64,000 nt of DNA from Chrysaora quinquecirrha (taxonomy: Eukaryota > Cnidaria > Scyphozoa > Semaeostomeae > Pelagiidae). The stretch's first letter is position 1, and each line of letters starts with the position of its first letter. The notes beneath the pieces were generated by a model. It did no database searches, had not been told where the DNA came from, and worked only from the letters and a program-made list of their open reading frames with translations. Positions 31,901 to 46,600 of this stretch are shown piece after piece. The DNA lies in contig JACTAT010000004.1 of assembly GCA_014526335.1 (NCBI GenBank), forward strand, positions 3,202,722 through 3,266,721, in the 5' to 3' direction. The translations under genes were made by a program, and so were the position numbers.

Positions 31901-34900
31901 AGAAATTGTCGTATCGATAGTGAGATTATACTGCAGACCGGATGAAGTCGGTGCTCCGATGATCTTCAGCCTATCCTCCATGAACGCTGATACTCGCCGG
32001 CCGGTAGCAGTATCGATGACGCCCCATGTGAACGCCGTCCCGTTAGCCGGCTGGTTCTGCCACGCAGCCTCGTTTGAGAATGCCTCGAGGATGTTTGAGG
32101 TTTCATTAAACCAGAACCACGAGTTGACTGGTAGTGGCTTGAAGTCGACACCTCTAACTGCAAGTTTAGTGCCAGATTCGAGCTGATTCACTGACAGAGT
32201 TTGGAGGAAGTTAAGTCTAGTGGCGCTGCAGAACGTGACATTATGGACCACACCGTCGGTTTTGTCCGCGATTCCTTCACTACCGGGCTTACATATTCCT
32301 GAAGCGGACAACCAATATGCAATCGGAAATTCCGGCTTCATATGCTGATTGAATTGAGTTCTTTGGCTCCGGGCTAAATCACTCAACTTCACGCTGCTCA
32401 GAGGATTGCACTTTGTGCAGTTAACCAGTTTTATTGATATGCGAGACAGAGGCAGGAAACTAACAACCATAACCCGAAGTCGGTTCATCGGGTCATTGAT
32501 TGTCCTAAATGTTGATACTTTCCTAGTTATTGCGAGTATTTTAGCCATCTGGAATGCGCTTTCGATTGTAGTTTGATAAGTAAGGGTCAATTCTTTGTCG
32601 CTATATTGCGGGTATGGTTGCCCGTCTATCTTGATTATCAGGCTTGCATAGCCTGATTTCCCTGTACTGTCTGTTGCCTTGACAACGTAAGAGTATCCAT
32701 CTCGAGGCTGGTTTGCCAATGTTTCATTAAGAGGCAGTCCCGAAATGGTCTGCGTTTTGTTGTCATAGACGAGCCAGCTATCAGCTTGGATAGCTGATCT
32801 ATCACTTGCTAAGAATTCAACGTTCAGAGCTCTTGTCCCCCCGTCTTCATCTGAAAAGAAATTAGGGGGGATTTGATAATTGAATTCGCCACAAGAAGCC
32901 GCAGTTACACGGGTCAGCGGTTCATTTGGTTGTGGCGGTTTATCGGGTGGCTGGGTGCAAGTTGTTGTGTTTGATGTAATGCTAATGAGATTGAAATCTG
33001 GTTGTAGTGAGTTTGCGAATGTCTGTTTGAATCCTGTGATTATCGTTCCACTGTACGTGAAGACCTTTTGAAGCATTGCGCTGACTCTTTGATAATATAA
33101 GTGAATGTTAGTCTGAGTCTGAAGCAGGGAAATCCATGTGCAGTTTGAGAACGTAATTGTAAATCTCACAGGGAAAACGTCACTTCTTGAATACGATATT
33201 ATCTGGACCTGCTGTGTGTTGCTGTTGAAATATTTTGAAACTTTCTGGATGAATTTCTTCAGTATATAAACATCGGAAAAGTCTGGATTGTAGGTTGTTG
33301 TGATCGTTGCTGTTATGGAGCAAAGTCTTGTTTGTGTGTTGGTATAGCTACTGTAGTCCTGGTATTCAACACCAACTGTTGTTGTTGCTCCAGCTTTTAG
33401 AGAACGCGAGCTTGTAGCTGTTAGTCTGTAAGACATACTTGATGATAGCCTCGTGTAGACGGGGACACCTTCTATTTGCTGCAGGGCTGTATGGAAGTTA
33501 ATAATCGAGCTTGAAGAGAGGCTGCCTCCAGTCGAGGTTGTCATTGTCAGAAACAGATCACGCGTTGTCTGTCCCGAGGAAGTTCGGAACGCATCCGTCG
33601 GGATAGTGTGACTGAAAAATCCGCACATCGGTTTTCGTATTATTATTCGGTATGTAACGACAATAGTTTCGTTTTTCGTTGGTAGACATTTAGGCCCGTT
33701 TACGTAGATGTATGTTGGGGTTATCTCGGGGCCCATGGCTGCTACGAACGCGGCACTAGGCTCTGATTCGTACAGTGTTTTCTGTAATTTCTGCATGATT
33801 TGAGTTGTTGCAGTAGGATCGCATCTCATTGTACAGTTTTCCCATGTCAATAAATGCATTGCGTGATACGAGTCGATGAGTATGTTATTGCCTAGTGCAT
33901 TACCGTCGATATACTGTCCAAGTTTCCTGGTAATATTCAAAAATATATCCGCTGTTCTGGTGTACGCGGTAAATGTACTTGTAAAACCAAGAACGAACTT
34001 CACATCAGTGACCGGCGCGGCGTTAGCGATTTTAATCTCATACGTCATATTAGCTGAACGGCCTGACGAATCCGTAGCGACAAGTAAATAACTGTATCCG
34101 CGGAAAGACGGAATTTTCAGTTTAACATCCCGTGTCACTGTTCCATAAACAGCGTGGGTTTTTGGATCATACTGAACCCATTCGCTTGGCGAGACTTGTT
34201 TTCCGTTTGTATAATGTAGCGAAATTGCTAAGTTCTTTCCATCGCGCTTGTCTCTGAATAGATCGTACGGTAAAAAGTCTTTGAATTCTCTGCACAGAAA
34301 TGCGTACGTGCGTCTGCTCTTTACCGCGTGGTACGGCGGTTCCTCTATACAGCTGTAGCTGGTCTGAATGCTGGTCAATGTGAAGCCGTTGGAAGATAAG
34401 TGTGACGAAAACGAGGTTTTCGCTGAGCCGTCTGAGTTCGTCATGCGGGAAAATATCGCTGTTATGGCGGATCTGTGTGCTTCAGTTAGGCCCGATTTTG
34501 CAGCCTTCATTGTCGAGAAAACAAAGGAGCAATTACTGAATTTTAATGTATAAGCAAATTCTGACGTCTTCTGAAATTTGGATATTTTGATTCTAACAGT
34601 TGTATCACCGTAGAAATTGCTGATAACATGGACAAGTTTATACAAGACATCAAGATCTGCTGCGGAGGAGGGTCCGAAATTTCTCTTTACGCTTAGCGTG
34701 GCAAAACAGTCACTTGTATAAGGATAGTCCAAAACGTTCACTTTCAGCTGTTTATAAGCCTTTAGGCCCTGGCTGTTTGTAGCCTCCAACTGGAAATATG
34801 TCGTTTTGTAGAAAGGTTGATTTGATGACGTAACTGATGATGACGTCATTGATGTGGAGTCTGATGATGACGTCATTGATGACGTAGAAAGCATCGAGCT

Positions 34901-37900
34901 TTGATATATCGCGTATAGTTCCAAGGTTGCGGTGTTGAGCTGGATCCAGGAACTTGATGTCAACTGACGTTTGTTATTATCCAACAAGCGAACTCTCATG
35001 TTATTTATTTCCCCGTCTTCGCTGTCGTAAAACGTGGAAAAGGCTAGCTGATATTTGAATGGGCTGCACATCGTTATATTGAATTCTATGGTTGTTGTCG
35101 TTGGGGTCGGTGGAAAGACGGGGGTATTGCAAGAAGAGATGTAGTAGGCACGTTTCAAAGTGAACAACCGATTTTGAAACGCCTGCTTGAACGTCGTGAA
35201 GACATTCAAACTCTGCCGTAAAAGTTGCTTTGTTGTCTGTAACACTGCAGATGTGCTACACTGCTGGTAACTGCATGTTACCCAAGTGAAACTGCGGGAA
35301 TCTGCGGGACCAGACTGGCCTGAATATTGCCTTGTGATGATGCTCTGTCCGTTATTCAAAGCGTACAGTTGAGCTGTAACATCGCTCAGGACTATACTCT
35401 CATTTACGTACATTTCCGTAGTGATGTGTTTAGCGACAGTGAACTCGAATGTTATATTGAACGGCGACATGGTTGTGGCGCTTGATAGCTTTCTGATTTT
35501 CATTGGCAACGTGGCGTTCTTCCCGTTTGAATCCATGGCTTGTAAATAAAATTCAAAATCTGTCTGGGAGCTTAATCGTTGCATATCACGCTGTGACATA
35601 AGGAGAGACTTTGACGCTGTGTCTATATTAACCCAACTTTCGATTCCAACGTCTATGAAGTCACTTCTTAGCAGACTCAATTTCAAACTGAATGTATAAC
35701 CGTCTTCATAGTCGTAGAACAGATCGGTTTGAATCGCTTCTTTGCGGTATCCACAGTTCGCTACAGTGAAACTCAGCTGCGTTATGTTATGTGGAATAAC
35801 TGGCGGAATATTAGCGCAGGAACCGGTAAAAACCGTTTTAACCGACTGAACGGTTAATCGACTAAAGGCAGAGTAGAATGCGGTTTGTACTGTCTTACGG
35901 TCAGCTTTGAAAAGCTTTATCAATATCTTTGTTACCAGGCCTTTATAGTCGACGGGGATGGACTGCGACGTTGAAGAGGTCTTGGATATGTACTTGGTGT
36001 AAGACGGGGAACAGTAACTCCAAGCGAATGTAAACTGGGTGTTTGATTGGCGGATTAAGTTGACGAATCCGATTTCAGATGGACTGAGATTGAAATAGGA
36101 GGTTAGGCCGTTTAGGGCGATTTGTGACAAGGCGTTATTTGTACTGCCGCTCAATGAAGCATCTGCATTAAAGGTAATTTGGATCTGGCAATCCCGCAGT
36201 GGCTGCAACGGGCCGTATAGTACAGTCTTGAAGGCGTTTGATGCTGATAACTTTGAGCTATCTGTCGCAGTAAGGATGAAAGAATATCCGCCGGTAGGCT
36301 GCGAGGCAGCAGATGTTACCGTCGCAAACGCCGTCATGGTCTGTGACGTTGTATCAAACTGTATCCAGGACGACGTTGAGAGCTGACGGTTGCTGTCGTC
36401 GACTAAACTAAGACTTAACTTTCTCGTGTCTCCTTCCTCGGTATCGTAAAAGGTATTCGCCGGAACCCGGAACGTGAATGGTCCACAGAATGATATATAG
36501 ATCGTTGTGATTCTGGTTTTTACTTGTGGTGGATTGTTCGTTGTTCCAGAGCAAGGACTAAGCGTTTGAACCTGGCCGTAATTCACAGAAAACGCAGGCT
36601 GCATCGCGTCCTTGAAAGCCTGTATCGCTAAATATGTGCTTGTAAACAACATGTTCTTCACATTGTTCAGGGCAACTATATCACACGGGTTGTAAGACAC
36701 TGAGCAATTGGCGTAGTTGAAAAAATGCGTGCCAGAGCTAGTCTGAATGTGTTCAATTAGGCCCACGCTTGAAGCAGAACTATCTCTCAGGTACAGCTGC
36801 AACGCCTTTGCGAAATTTCTCGTCTCGTCCAAGGTACTTGAAAATATCTGACTTGGCCTAAATATAATTTTGTAAATATACTTTGGCTCTTGATGCTGTG
36901 TGAATGAGAACTGAATTTTCACTGAACCTTCCTGGCCTGTTTTGTCCACTGCAACTAATGTTATTACAGTGGATGTTGTATATGTAGTTGTTGTCTCCCG
37001 TGTTGGCCAACCATAAATGACCTGTGATGTTTTGTTTAGCTGTACCCAATAGCTTGAAGGGACGGGTGTTCTAGTGTTTAGGTATAACTTAAGTTTGAGA
37101 TTCCGAGTGTTGCCGTCTTCTGGGTCTTTGAAAAGATCCGCCGGTACTAACTGGTTGAAACCACCACAGTATGACCCCTGGATGACCCAGGTTTGTATTG
37201 TTGGCACGGGGGGATTCAAAGGACCCTGACATATTTGATCTCGATAGACTGCAGTGGAAACTAAGGTGTACCTTGGAGAAAACTGTCTTGCAATTTCAGG
37301 GGGGACTGTATTCTGTGAGGTAATTATCTGCCGGAAGTAACTTGAAGCAGCACTCTCATCGCATTTCTCCGGCAACGTGCAAATACTGCTTTTGACACTG
37401 ATGGTAGTCGATGACGCAGTACCGTACGAAACGATATTGGTGAAATTCGAATTGAAATAGGAGTTAAGAATCCTGACGATATCCCGTTCTTCCATAAATT
37501 GTTCTCTAAGGGAATTACTTGTCAGTTGCAACGAAAATTGATAGTGTGCCTGCGGTACTTCTCCGATGATCTTGACAATTAGGAACGTCTCCGCGTATAA
37601 TCCACCGCTGTCCGTTGCTCTAATCGTCAGATTATACCCCCCGGCTGGTTGATTCTTGAGCACTTTGTCGGTGACAATGCCGGACAGTATATAACCGCTT
37701 GATATAAACCTGACCCATCGATAATTACCGCTTACTGGAAGCCCGTTTATTCTCGTCACGCTTAAACTCAGCTTCGCGTCCTCTTCATCATGGAACGTTC
37801 CGGCGGCAACTGTATAGTTGAAATCGGAGCATCTGTAGACTTGGATCGATCCGGGGGGTCTAATGACTATAGGTGGGACATTCGTTTTATCGCATGGGCC

Positions 37901-40900
37901 TCTTCTCAAGATTTGCGCGTATTGTATCAGTAGATCGCTTCCCATGGCAGAAAGGAAAGCCGGTTGCATTCCTGTTTTAGTGTTGATCTTTCTCATCGTT
38001 TCATGGAAGATTTGTTCATCGCATCTGTCCTGTGGAAGACTGCAGTTAGCAATCTGCGTTATAAAATACGGCTGGCTACTGGTCTCTTGTTGGATGCTTA
38101 CATAATGAAAATCGGCTGCTTTACTGTTGAAATAAGCGGCATATCGATCCAAAACACTGGATAGAATCTCGTTCCGTGATGGTGGATTCGACGCTGTGTA
38201 GATGAAATTCAGTTTAACACTGATGCTGACATTCGGTGGGTTTTGGTTCAGTTGCAGTTTGAGGTCTGTAGTAACGGAGATTCCCCTCTTTGTTGTTGCT
38301 TTGATTTTATAGTTCAGTGTTGTTGGCGTTGTGCGTCCTATGAGGGAATCATCAGCGAGAACAACTCGTAGGGTCTGAGTCTGCGTGTTGAAGTCAATCC
38401 AGCTTGCTGTGACGGGCTGGTTTGATGTTGTCAGCAAGGACAACGTTAATTTTCGCGTGTCTCCATCGATGTTGTCGTAAAATGTGTTCTCGGGTATTCG
38501 ATAGGCCAAATATCCACAATAACGTATCGTTAAAGTAGGTAGCGGATTTTGGACCACAGGTGGGGTTATATGATCCTTGCATAACCCATTTCTAGAAAAT
38601 GTCACGTTTATGACATCAATATTTTGCTGCAGCGCTGTTTTGAATGCAGAATTAACAGTGGTACCAGTGACAACCATGGCCGCCATTTTATTGAGAGTGT
38701 TGCTATCGCAACTATCTCTTGGCAACGAGCAGCTACTCCATTCTGCGTTCAGTGTTTTATCCGTCGGTAAACTCACAGGCAATGTTGCATACTCAACTGA
38801 AGTGAGGAGATTTGTCGAGCTAAAATACTGAATGATGCTATTCCGGACTGTTTCGTATGTTGACACGAAGTCATTTACAGACGGCAAAGAGCGGAACCGA
38901 TATTGCATTGTAATCTTCTGGGTTGCTTGTTTCGGCTGTTGTGTGATCCTTATGACCAAGTTCTGCCTCGCTTCCTGTTTGCTTTGGTCAGCGGCTGCCA
39001 AGACAACAGTAACTGAAACGGAGGCTAGGCTTGCTGCAATTTGATTGGTTGCTAGGACCATGATCTCTTGCTTCGCAGAATCGAAAGACACCCAGTTGTA
39101 TTGATTATTTTTCAGGGATAAATCAAGATTGCGAGTATTTCCTTGTTCATAATCATTAAATGTTCCTTCTGGGATCTTAGCTCTGTATGTTTGGCACGTG
39201 GTGACAGAAATAGGCCCAAATGGCACTGCAACTGTAGGCGGCCTGTTTGTCTGACATGGGCCTAAGTTTGTCTCTGATAAAAACAAATCAGTGAACTCAG
39301 GAGCTAAAGCTTGTTGAAAAGACGTCTGCAGCGTTCCATAACTGTTCAGCAATTTTTCTTTGATCTGTTTTAGGCCTAGCACATCACACGGGTCGTAGCG
39401 AAGCGAGCAATTTGACCACGTTATTATCCATTTGTTATTTGCTGCTGCATTCTTGGTAATGGCCTGAAAACTCTTGCTAGTGTCGCTTAAATATGCTGCT
39501 AGTTTGGTAGCAAAGGTGTACAGGAGATGGGAATTTGGTGGTAGAGTTGCTCGCGTTTGAATCGTAAATGTATGGCTGTACTGGGCCATTGTTCCAGTGA
39601 TTACGACATTGACTGTCAAGTTGCTCGAGATCTTCGTTGAGTCCGTGGCGATAAGGATGAATGAATGTTGTTTCGGGTAACTCTGGACATTCTGCTCTTG
39701 TGTCAAAACCGCCGTTATTAGCTGCTTTGAGCTGTCAAATTGAAGCCAGAAATCGCTTTCAAGATTTCCCCCGTTGCTTTTCACCAGCTTCAGTGAAAGT
39801 TTCTCTGTGCCGCCATCTTGTTTGTCCATAAAGGTATTAGAAGGGATTTTGTACGAAAATGGCCCACAGAAACCGATATTCAGGGTCGGTATAGGTACAT
39901 TTATGACCGGTCCTTCTTCGTAACAAGGACCACTAAGTGACTCAGACACGCTAGTGACTTGAAATCTTTGGTCAATCACTTGGTTTACGTTAGCGCTCAT
40001 TGTTTTTGTACCAGCAGTAAAAACTGCTTCTCTGATTACCCTGATTGCCGTTGAATTGCATGTATCTTTAGTCATGTTGCAAGGACTCCAAATAAGTATC
40101 GCCGTAGATGTCGCTGCACTGCTCTCGGACACACGGTAAGAGCGGACATGGATGTTAGGCCCATTTGGGAATAGTCTCTTCAAGCTGTCTAATAACGGCG
40201 GGATTTGTAGAACATTTGGTTCGTTAGCTATCCCCCTGACATTCAGATGCATTGTAATGTTGTAGTATCCCACTTGTTGGGCACCGACGGGGGCGAATTT
40301 GAGATTAATAGTTTCGTATTTGTTGTCGCTGTCTGTTGCTCTCAGCTGGAAGATTTCATACGAGGTGCCCTGTTTGTAGGCCGTATCATCCGCTACGGCG
40401 CATATGGTCTGTGAAGTGCTGTTGATGTTGACCCAGCTACTCTTAGGTAGCGGTTTAGAATCAGCATCTAATAAAGTCAGTTTCAGGTTTCTCGTGGAGC
40501 CCTCTTCTTCATCATAGAATTGTTTCTCCGGCACGAGATAACTCGCGGCTCCGCAATACTCTACGTACTTTATCGCGCGGAAAAAGCTCAAAGCCTCAGG
40601 GACCTGGATGTTGAACACCGGTGCGTTGCGATTGGTGATGATGCACTTACCATAAAACTGCACTCCGACTTCTTCGATGCTGAATAGAGGCTGCATTGCT
40701 GAGATGAAATTAGCATTCGGTACGGTCTGCGAAGATGGTTTTCGTAGTTTATCCATTATTGCAAGATGTCCGTTGACGTCACATACATCTGTACGCAGAG
40801 TTGTGTTTTGATAATAGAGCCTAATTTTGTTATTAGAGAAAAAGACGGGGGTTTGAAAAATGATTAGATTGTTTAAAGATGGTTGCCCGAAGTATGTTTT

Positions 40901-42331
40901 CAGGCTTGTTATGAAAGCGGTAATCACATTAGATACTGGTAGAAGACTTTGGCTATACGAGAAATGTACAAGATAGGCCAGATATCGGGTTGGTGGTGTC
41001 CAGTTTAATTGGATCACTACGTTTTGTTCTGCTGATATTCCCTCGCTGTCAAACGCACGAAGGATGTAATTGAATGTCTGTATTGTCGATACACTGAAAG
41101 GGAATCCTGAAATGACTCTCGAGCTTGAATTAAACCAAATCCAAGATGTTGAAGATATGGCCTGTCCGTTTTGCTCCAGTAAATACAAGGTTAGGTTGTT
41201 GCCATCGCTGCCATCTTGAAAAGCGTTGCTAGGGACTTGATAAGTGAGAGGGCCATACTGGGATATAAAAAGTGTTGGTATTTTGTAGTTCACAGTCGGG
41301 GGATCACATACACCTGAGAGTTTGATTGATATTGATGTCGGGGCGAAATTTGCAGCAGTTGATAGGCCATCGCGGAGAGCATCGCTAGGAACTCCCTCAC
41401 TTTTTTGAAGCTTCTGTTTCGTTTGGTTAATCATCTCTGTGTTACAGGGGGTCTGGGAAAGACTAGATATAGTCCAAGACACCGTGGTTGTTGTTGTCGT
41501 CACTTTGTAATTGATGATGATGATAGAGGACTGGGTAACACTAAGATATGAACTCATGTATGACAAAAAAGCGCGGGAAAAAGCAATATACGTGTTAGAA
41601 ACAACCGCATTTTGCGTCAAAGAGACACCGAACAGCACTTTGGTAATGCTTGGCGTCGTTGGTAAGCTGAACGATAAAGCCCGGGTAGTCTCGACCAAAA
41701 CTGGCGTCAGCGCAACAAGTTTGAAGTTATGAGATGTTTCTTGTTTAGCGACACTTAAGCTTGCAAGTCCTTGAATTACAGCATTCTGGTCCAAATATTC
41801 ACCACTTAGGCCAATCCAGTAGTTGCTTGGGATCTTTGTGTTATTTTGAAATCTCAGTTCAAGACGCAGCCGCATAGTGCTTCCAGCGGGCGCTTGGAAC
41901 GAAGACTGAGCGACGCTGTACGAGAAATATTGTCCGACTTGTATGCTGTAAGCTTGAGACGATACGCTGCTCGTCGCAGCGGCACTGGAAAGATGTCCAC
42001 AAGCAAGCGCGAAGCTTTCCCCAGACATGGAGTTGACGGTGAACTGTGGGCCTAGTATCTTTTTGAAATTTTCCTGCGCCGTGCTGCCAACTAGTTTGCT
42101 TCGCAAGCTGATTATAGACGCAACATCACACGCGGTCCCTACAAGAGATCGCTGGCTAAACTGATAACGAATAGATAAAGCAGTGTTACCGTTCCTTGTT
42201 AATGTAAAAACACTGTTGACCATATTTTCAGCGTTTATGTTCAGATATGACGCCATCTTGTTTTGCAGAAGAAACAATACATCGACGTCTTTGTAACTTG
42301 TGACGATAACGCTTGTCGTTGAGGACAGAAC
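28964..42331 (-). CDS. Giant 13.4-kb exon: 18 tandem dystroglycan-type CADG + S6-like units
   Basis: One uninterrupted 4456-codon exon (tttcccag|GTT ... GAG|gttagt, both phase 0). I count 18 CADG modules, each with a variant of P..TFYDxEDGxTRxLxLxL, then SWVQFDxxxQ and YxFxLxATDSxG, and each followed by an S6-like (SEA-related) module with WxNCS....CD, an I..K(L/M) helix, F...L.PxF and G.C. This alternation is the architecture of alpha-dystroglycan, which has two such pairs. With the two pairs encoded upstream the protein has about 20. Each unit (about 220-240 residues) has conserved Cys positions and NCS/NCT glycosylation sites. Most units differ by more than half their residues, so the array is old. 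One unit contains a short TSSS/SMTSS low-complexity insert (about 34850-34890). Dystroglycan binds laminin-type matrix ligands at the cell surface; a similar adhesive role is inference. Cleavage or glycan motifs of dystroglycan proper are not evident. Confidence 0.88.
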
Positions 42332-42343
42332 CTGGGAAAACAA

Positions 42344-43002
42344 TATTGTTTAGGTGTTGTTTCAGAACAACACAAGGTAGCAACGGGGAAGTGTTTACAC
42401 AGCAACTTTACATAATGAAAGATGAATTTGAGCGAATAGAGATATTATTATTATTCTTTGACTTGTACAAAACTTCGAAATCGCTAGCAATAGCGGAAAC
42501 ATCGTTGCCGGAAATATTGGGATTTTTTATAGAATCAAGCGTCACGTTAGACTTATTACAAGAGTCTTAGCTATTGCGTAGACTTACTATGCTACACCAG
42601 TTCCCAACTTTCGCTCGCATTGAATTGAATTGTTGTTGTTCTTCGTTTCAGTCAGTTTGTGGTTGAGGTTACAGCAATTCAATTCAATGTCAAACAGTAC
42701 AATCAGTCAGTTTTCTGAGTTTTTGTTGTGAAGGCAACTTCCTGTTCAGGTCGAATCCGATTGAATCACTCGGTCGAAAACCTCCCCGAGAAAAGAGCTT
42801 GGTTTTTGTTTGTTATGGTTGACTGTAGTATTCACGAATAACCATATCATTATCTCAGTTACTTAATATACTATACTAGGCCACGTGCTCACAAGCCGCG
42901 ATATTACCTCCTAATACCCTATGTACAACTAGCTTACATGTTGATGATGTCGTTGCGCTGTGTGTGAAGAGAAAGACTCAGCAAGTCTAACTTAATACTC
43001 AC
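42344..43002. other. Intron between second N-terminal exon and giant exon
   Basis: 660 bp. Contains a one-sided copy of the TAGACTTATTAC terminus at about 42549 and nearby GTAGACTTACTATG, probably a decayed MITE of the 71-209 family. Nothing else is recognised. Confidence 0.5.
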
Positions 43003-43621
43003 CAAGGTTCGGAGATAATTTGGTGGAGTGACAGGTCCATTCAAAGTGATTGTCAATTCCGCGCTCCTTGTTTTCCCCCCTGAATCCATGGCGCTGAGTG
43101 TGAATTTGTAACCTCCTGTAGGCTGTTGGTCGTATATCGCCTTTGATGTGTATATATTGAGTTTCTGCTGTCCCTGATTGAGGCTGATCCAAGAGTTCGT
43201 TGCAAGTTCATTACCAGAACTTTGATATAAATACAATGTCATTGTTCGTGTGTTTCCACCGCCGCCATCTTGGAAAGTGTTGGCTGGGATAGGATATTCC
43301 ACGCGAAAAGTTGTATTTCTTAGAATGAGATTCACTTTGCCAACAGATGTCGGTGCTGTTGTGCTGCAATGAGAAATAATACAGGAAAAATGATGAACCT
43401 CTTTGATTGATTTAAAGTCGGGTTATTGTTCTCAGTTCTCAAGTAGTTTCGGAGAAGGCAAAAAAGTGCTTCTTATAAAGGTTTTTCTTATAAAAAAACG
43501 TGTATGCCATGATGACGATGACGGTGATGAGATAGGTGGTGACGATGATGATGATGACCATGATGATAATGAAGATGATGACGATGATGATGATGATGAT
43601 GATTATGATGAAGATGATGAC

Positions 43622-43653
<32 letters not shown>

Positions 43654-46600
43654 CTATAATGATGGTAATGATGAGAACGATTATAATCATGATAATTATT
43701 GCCACGATGATGATGATGATCATCAGACATCAATAATCACTATTGTCATCATCATCAATCACCATCATCAATCATAATCATGAAATCATCATCATCATCA
43801 TCATCATAATCGAATCATCATGGCCATCAACATAAATCACTATTTTCATTATCACTAATCACAATCGATCACCCACATGGGTCACAATCATCATAATCAT
43901 TATCATCATCATTATAATCATCATCATCATAATCATCATTATCATAATCATCATTATTAATGAATCACTGTCATCAATAATCATTATAATCATTATCATT
44001 AATCAGCATCATCATGACTCATCACTATCATCACCATGATAATCATATCATCATCGACGTCACCATTATCAGTAATCCAAATCATCATAATCATTGTCAT
44101 TATCACCATCATAATCACCAACATCAATAATCACTTGATCATCATGTCATCATCATGAATCACATCAATAAATACTCACGTTTTTCGAAACACCCCTGCC
44201 AAAGAAAAATTCACCAGCGTAAAGCCCTTGCCCAGGAACGCATTTTTAACATGTTTTCGGGAAAGGTAGGAAGTGACAGGTTTGTGAAAAATCGCTTCAA
44301 TAAGAAACAGACATGCTGAACTTGAAACCAAGTCTTCTTATAAGAAAAAGTGTCCTTTAGCTACAAATCCAACTGCCAAGAGCTTATAAATTGTAAATTG
44401 TCATGAAACTACTGATGGCTAAACCCGAGAAAACATTTTAGGTGTCCAAAAATAGATAGCAATATTCGGGGTCTCCAAAACATTAAACTCAATATTTGGG
44501 GGTCTGCAAGGAAATAGTGGCATGGACCCCCTGTATTGAAAGTTAATGAGTACCCCCGTGGGATTTAACCTTGAAAAGGGCGTTTGTTTATCTTTGCACT
44601 GAATAGCAATAAATGTCAATTGATTTGAGTGTGCAACCATTTCATGCATAATTTATGCGCATAATTAAACAATTTGACAGTTGCAATCCGCATTTGAATA
44701 AATTATAACCATTCAAACTTGGCCGATTGACGAGAAGCTTTCTATTCAAGCAATTATGAATTCTGGGAGGTCAGGTCTACGGAGGTGTGTCTAGAAATCC
44801 CTCAAATCACTGTTTTTAATTTTTGAGAAAACGGATCTTATTTAGGCCCCCAAGCGGTTCTGCGTTATGCTTTATTGGACCATTTTTCATGCGTGATTTC
44901 GTGAAATGAGAATTTTTTGCGCGTGAATGCGTGAATCTAAACTACTGTGTGTCGCGTGAAATGCTTTGGCGCGGCTCGTGATTTCATGATTTACAGTGTT
45001 GGCTACATAACTGAGAGGTTGCTTGAATGCAGGAATGCCCTTTTATCCATCCAGCATTGTCAGCTAACTATGTTTCTGTCATTCTCTCATATGATGAATT
45101 AGTTAAGTCCCCTAAAATCTTAATTTTGTTTGTTCTCTGTTACAAACTCGTCGTAGATAGAATTATTCAAAGCCAATCCTTTAGATATATTAAAGTTAAA
45201 CATCTTGAATATTAATCCTGCTCAAAATTTCGGGGAGCAACGCCTGAAGTTGTATGTACGTTAAAATGAAGTTTTATGGTGCGTGATTGCGTGAATCGTC
45301 GAAAAATTGCGAGTGGTCGCGTGATTTGCACCCCCCTTGGGGGCCTCCTTATTATCCATTCTGAGAGTTGTCCGCTTTATCACCCTAGGTAATGTCTGCG
45401 CAGTATTGTGGAGGATGTGCAGTAATGTGGAGGGATATCATCAGTAAGGTGGAGGGATTTTTGCAGTAATGTGGAGGATGTTCATATTTAGTTTGTGACC
45501 TTTCTGTTTGATTAGTGTCAAATGATAACCACAACGACATGAATGAAATATTACGTGAATAAACTTGCTATTAGACTGAGGAAGAGAGACAAAATAAATT
45601 GCTACTGATTCATGTACAGATCAGTTTATCGCTCAACTCATTGTATCTTCGTTTGTAAAAAAGAACAATGTTTTCTTCTTCGAATTTATATTCATATATT
45701 AGATAATTCATATCATATGTTAGATATATTTTATTCATGTTTTGTTAATATATATGTATTAGACATTTTGCGCAAATGAACCAAAACTGTGATTCTTACA
45801 CTTATATGATGAAATATTAAAGCAGTATGAAGGTTCTCATGGCTAAAAAACGCACGGTTTAGCTTCCGAATTGCATTTCTTGTCAATGAGAATCGTTTAA
45901 AAAACGAAAATTCTCGGCAATCGCTACGAGAGTGCTTCTTGATTACTCGGGCCCTCCACATTACTTCAAGATAGCCCTCCACATTACTCCGCAACCACCA
46001 CATTATTGATGATATCCCTCCACATCACTGATGATAGCCCTCCACATTACTTTAAGATAGCCCTCCACAATACTCCGCAGCCACCACATTACGGAAAGAT
46101 AGTCCTCCACATTACTGAACATCCTCCACGTTACTGAAAGATAGCCCTCCACGTTACTGATGATAGCCCTCCACATTACTTCAAGATAGCCTCCACATTA
46201 CTCCGCAACCACCACATTACTGATGATATCCCTCCACATCACTGATGATAGCCCTCCACATTACTTTAAGATAGCCCTCCACAATACTCCGCAGCCACCA
46301 CATTACGGAAAGATAGTCCTCCACATTACTGAACATCCTCCACGTTACTGAAAGATAGCCCTCCACGTTACTTATGATAGCCCTCCACATTACTTCAAGA
46401 TAGCCCTCCACATTACTCCGCAACCGCCACATCACTGATGATATCCCTCCACATTACTGAAAGATAGCCCTCCACATTACTGCGCACCCTCCACATTACT
46501 GAAAGATAGCCCTCCACATTACTGAACATCCTCCACATTACTGCAAAAATCCCTCCACCTTACTGATGATATCCCTCCACATTACTGAACACCCTCCACA

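Noticed and set aside
29875..42570. Plus-strand frames opposite the giant exon
   Set aside because: They are shadow frames of the long minus-strand coding exon without domain content.
43403..43777. Asp-rich, Met-rich and His-rich frames
   Set aside because: All arise from the GAT trinucleotide array.
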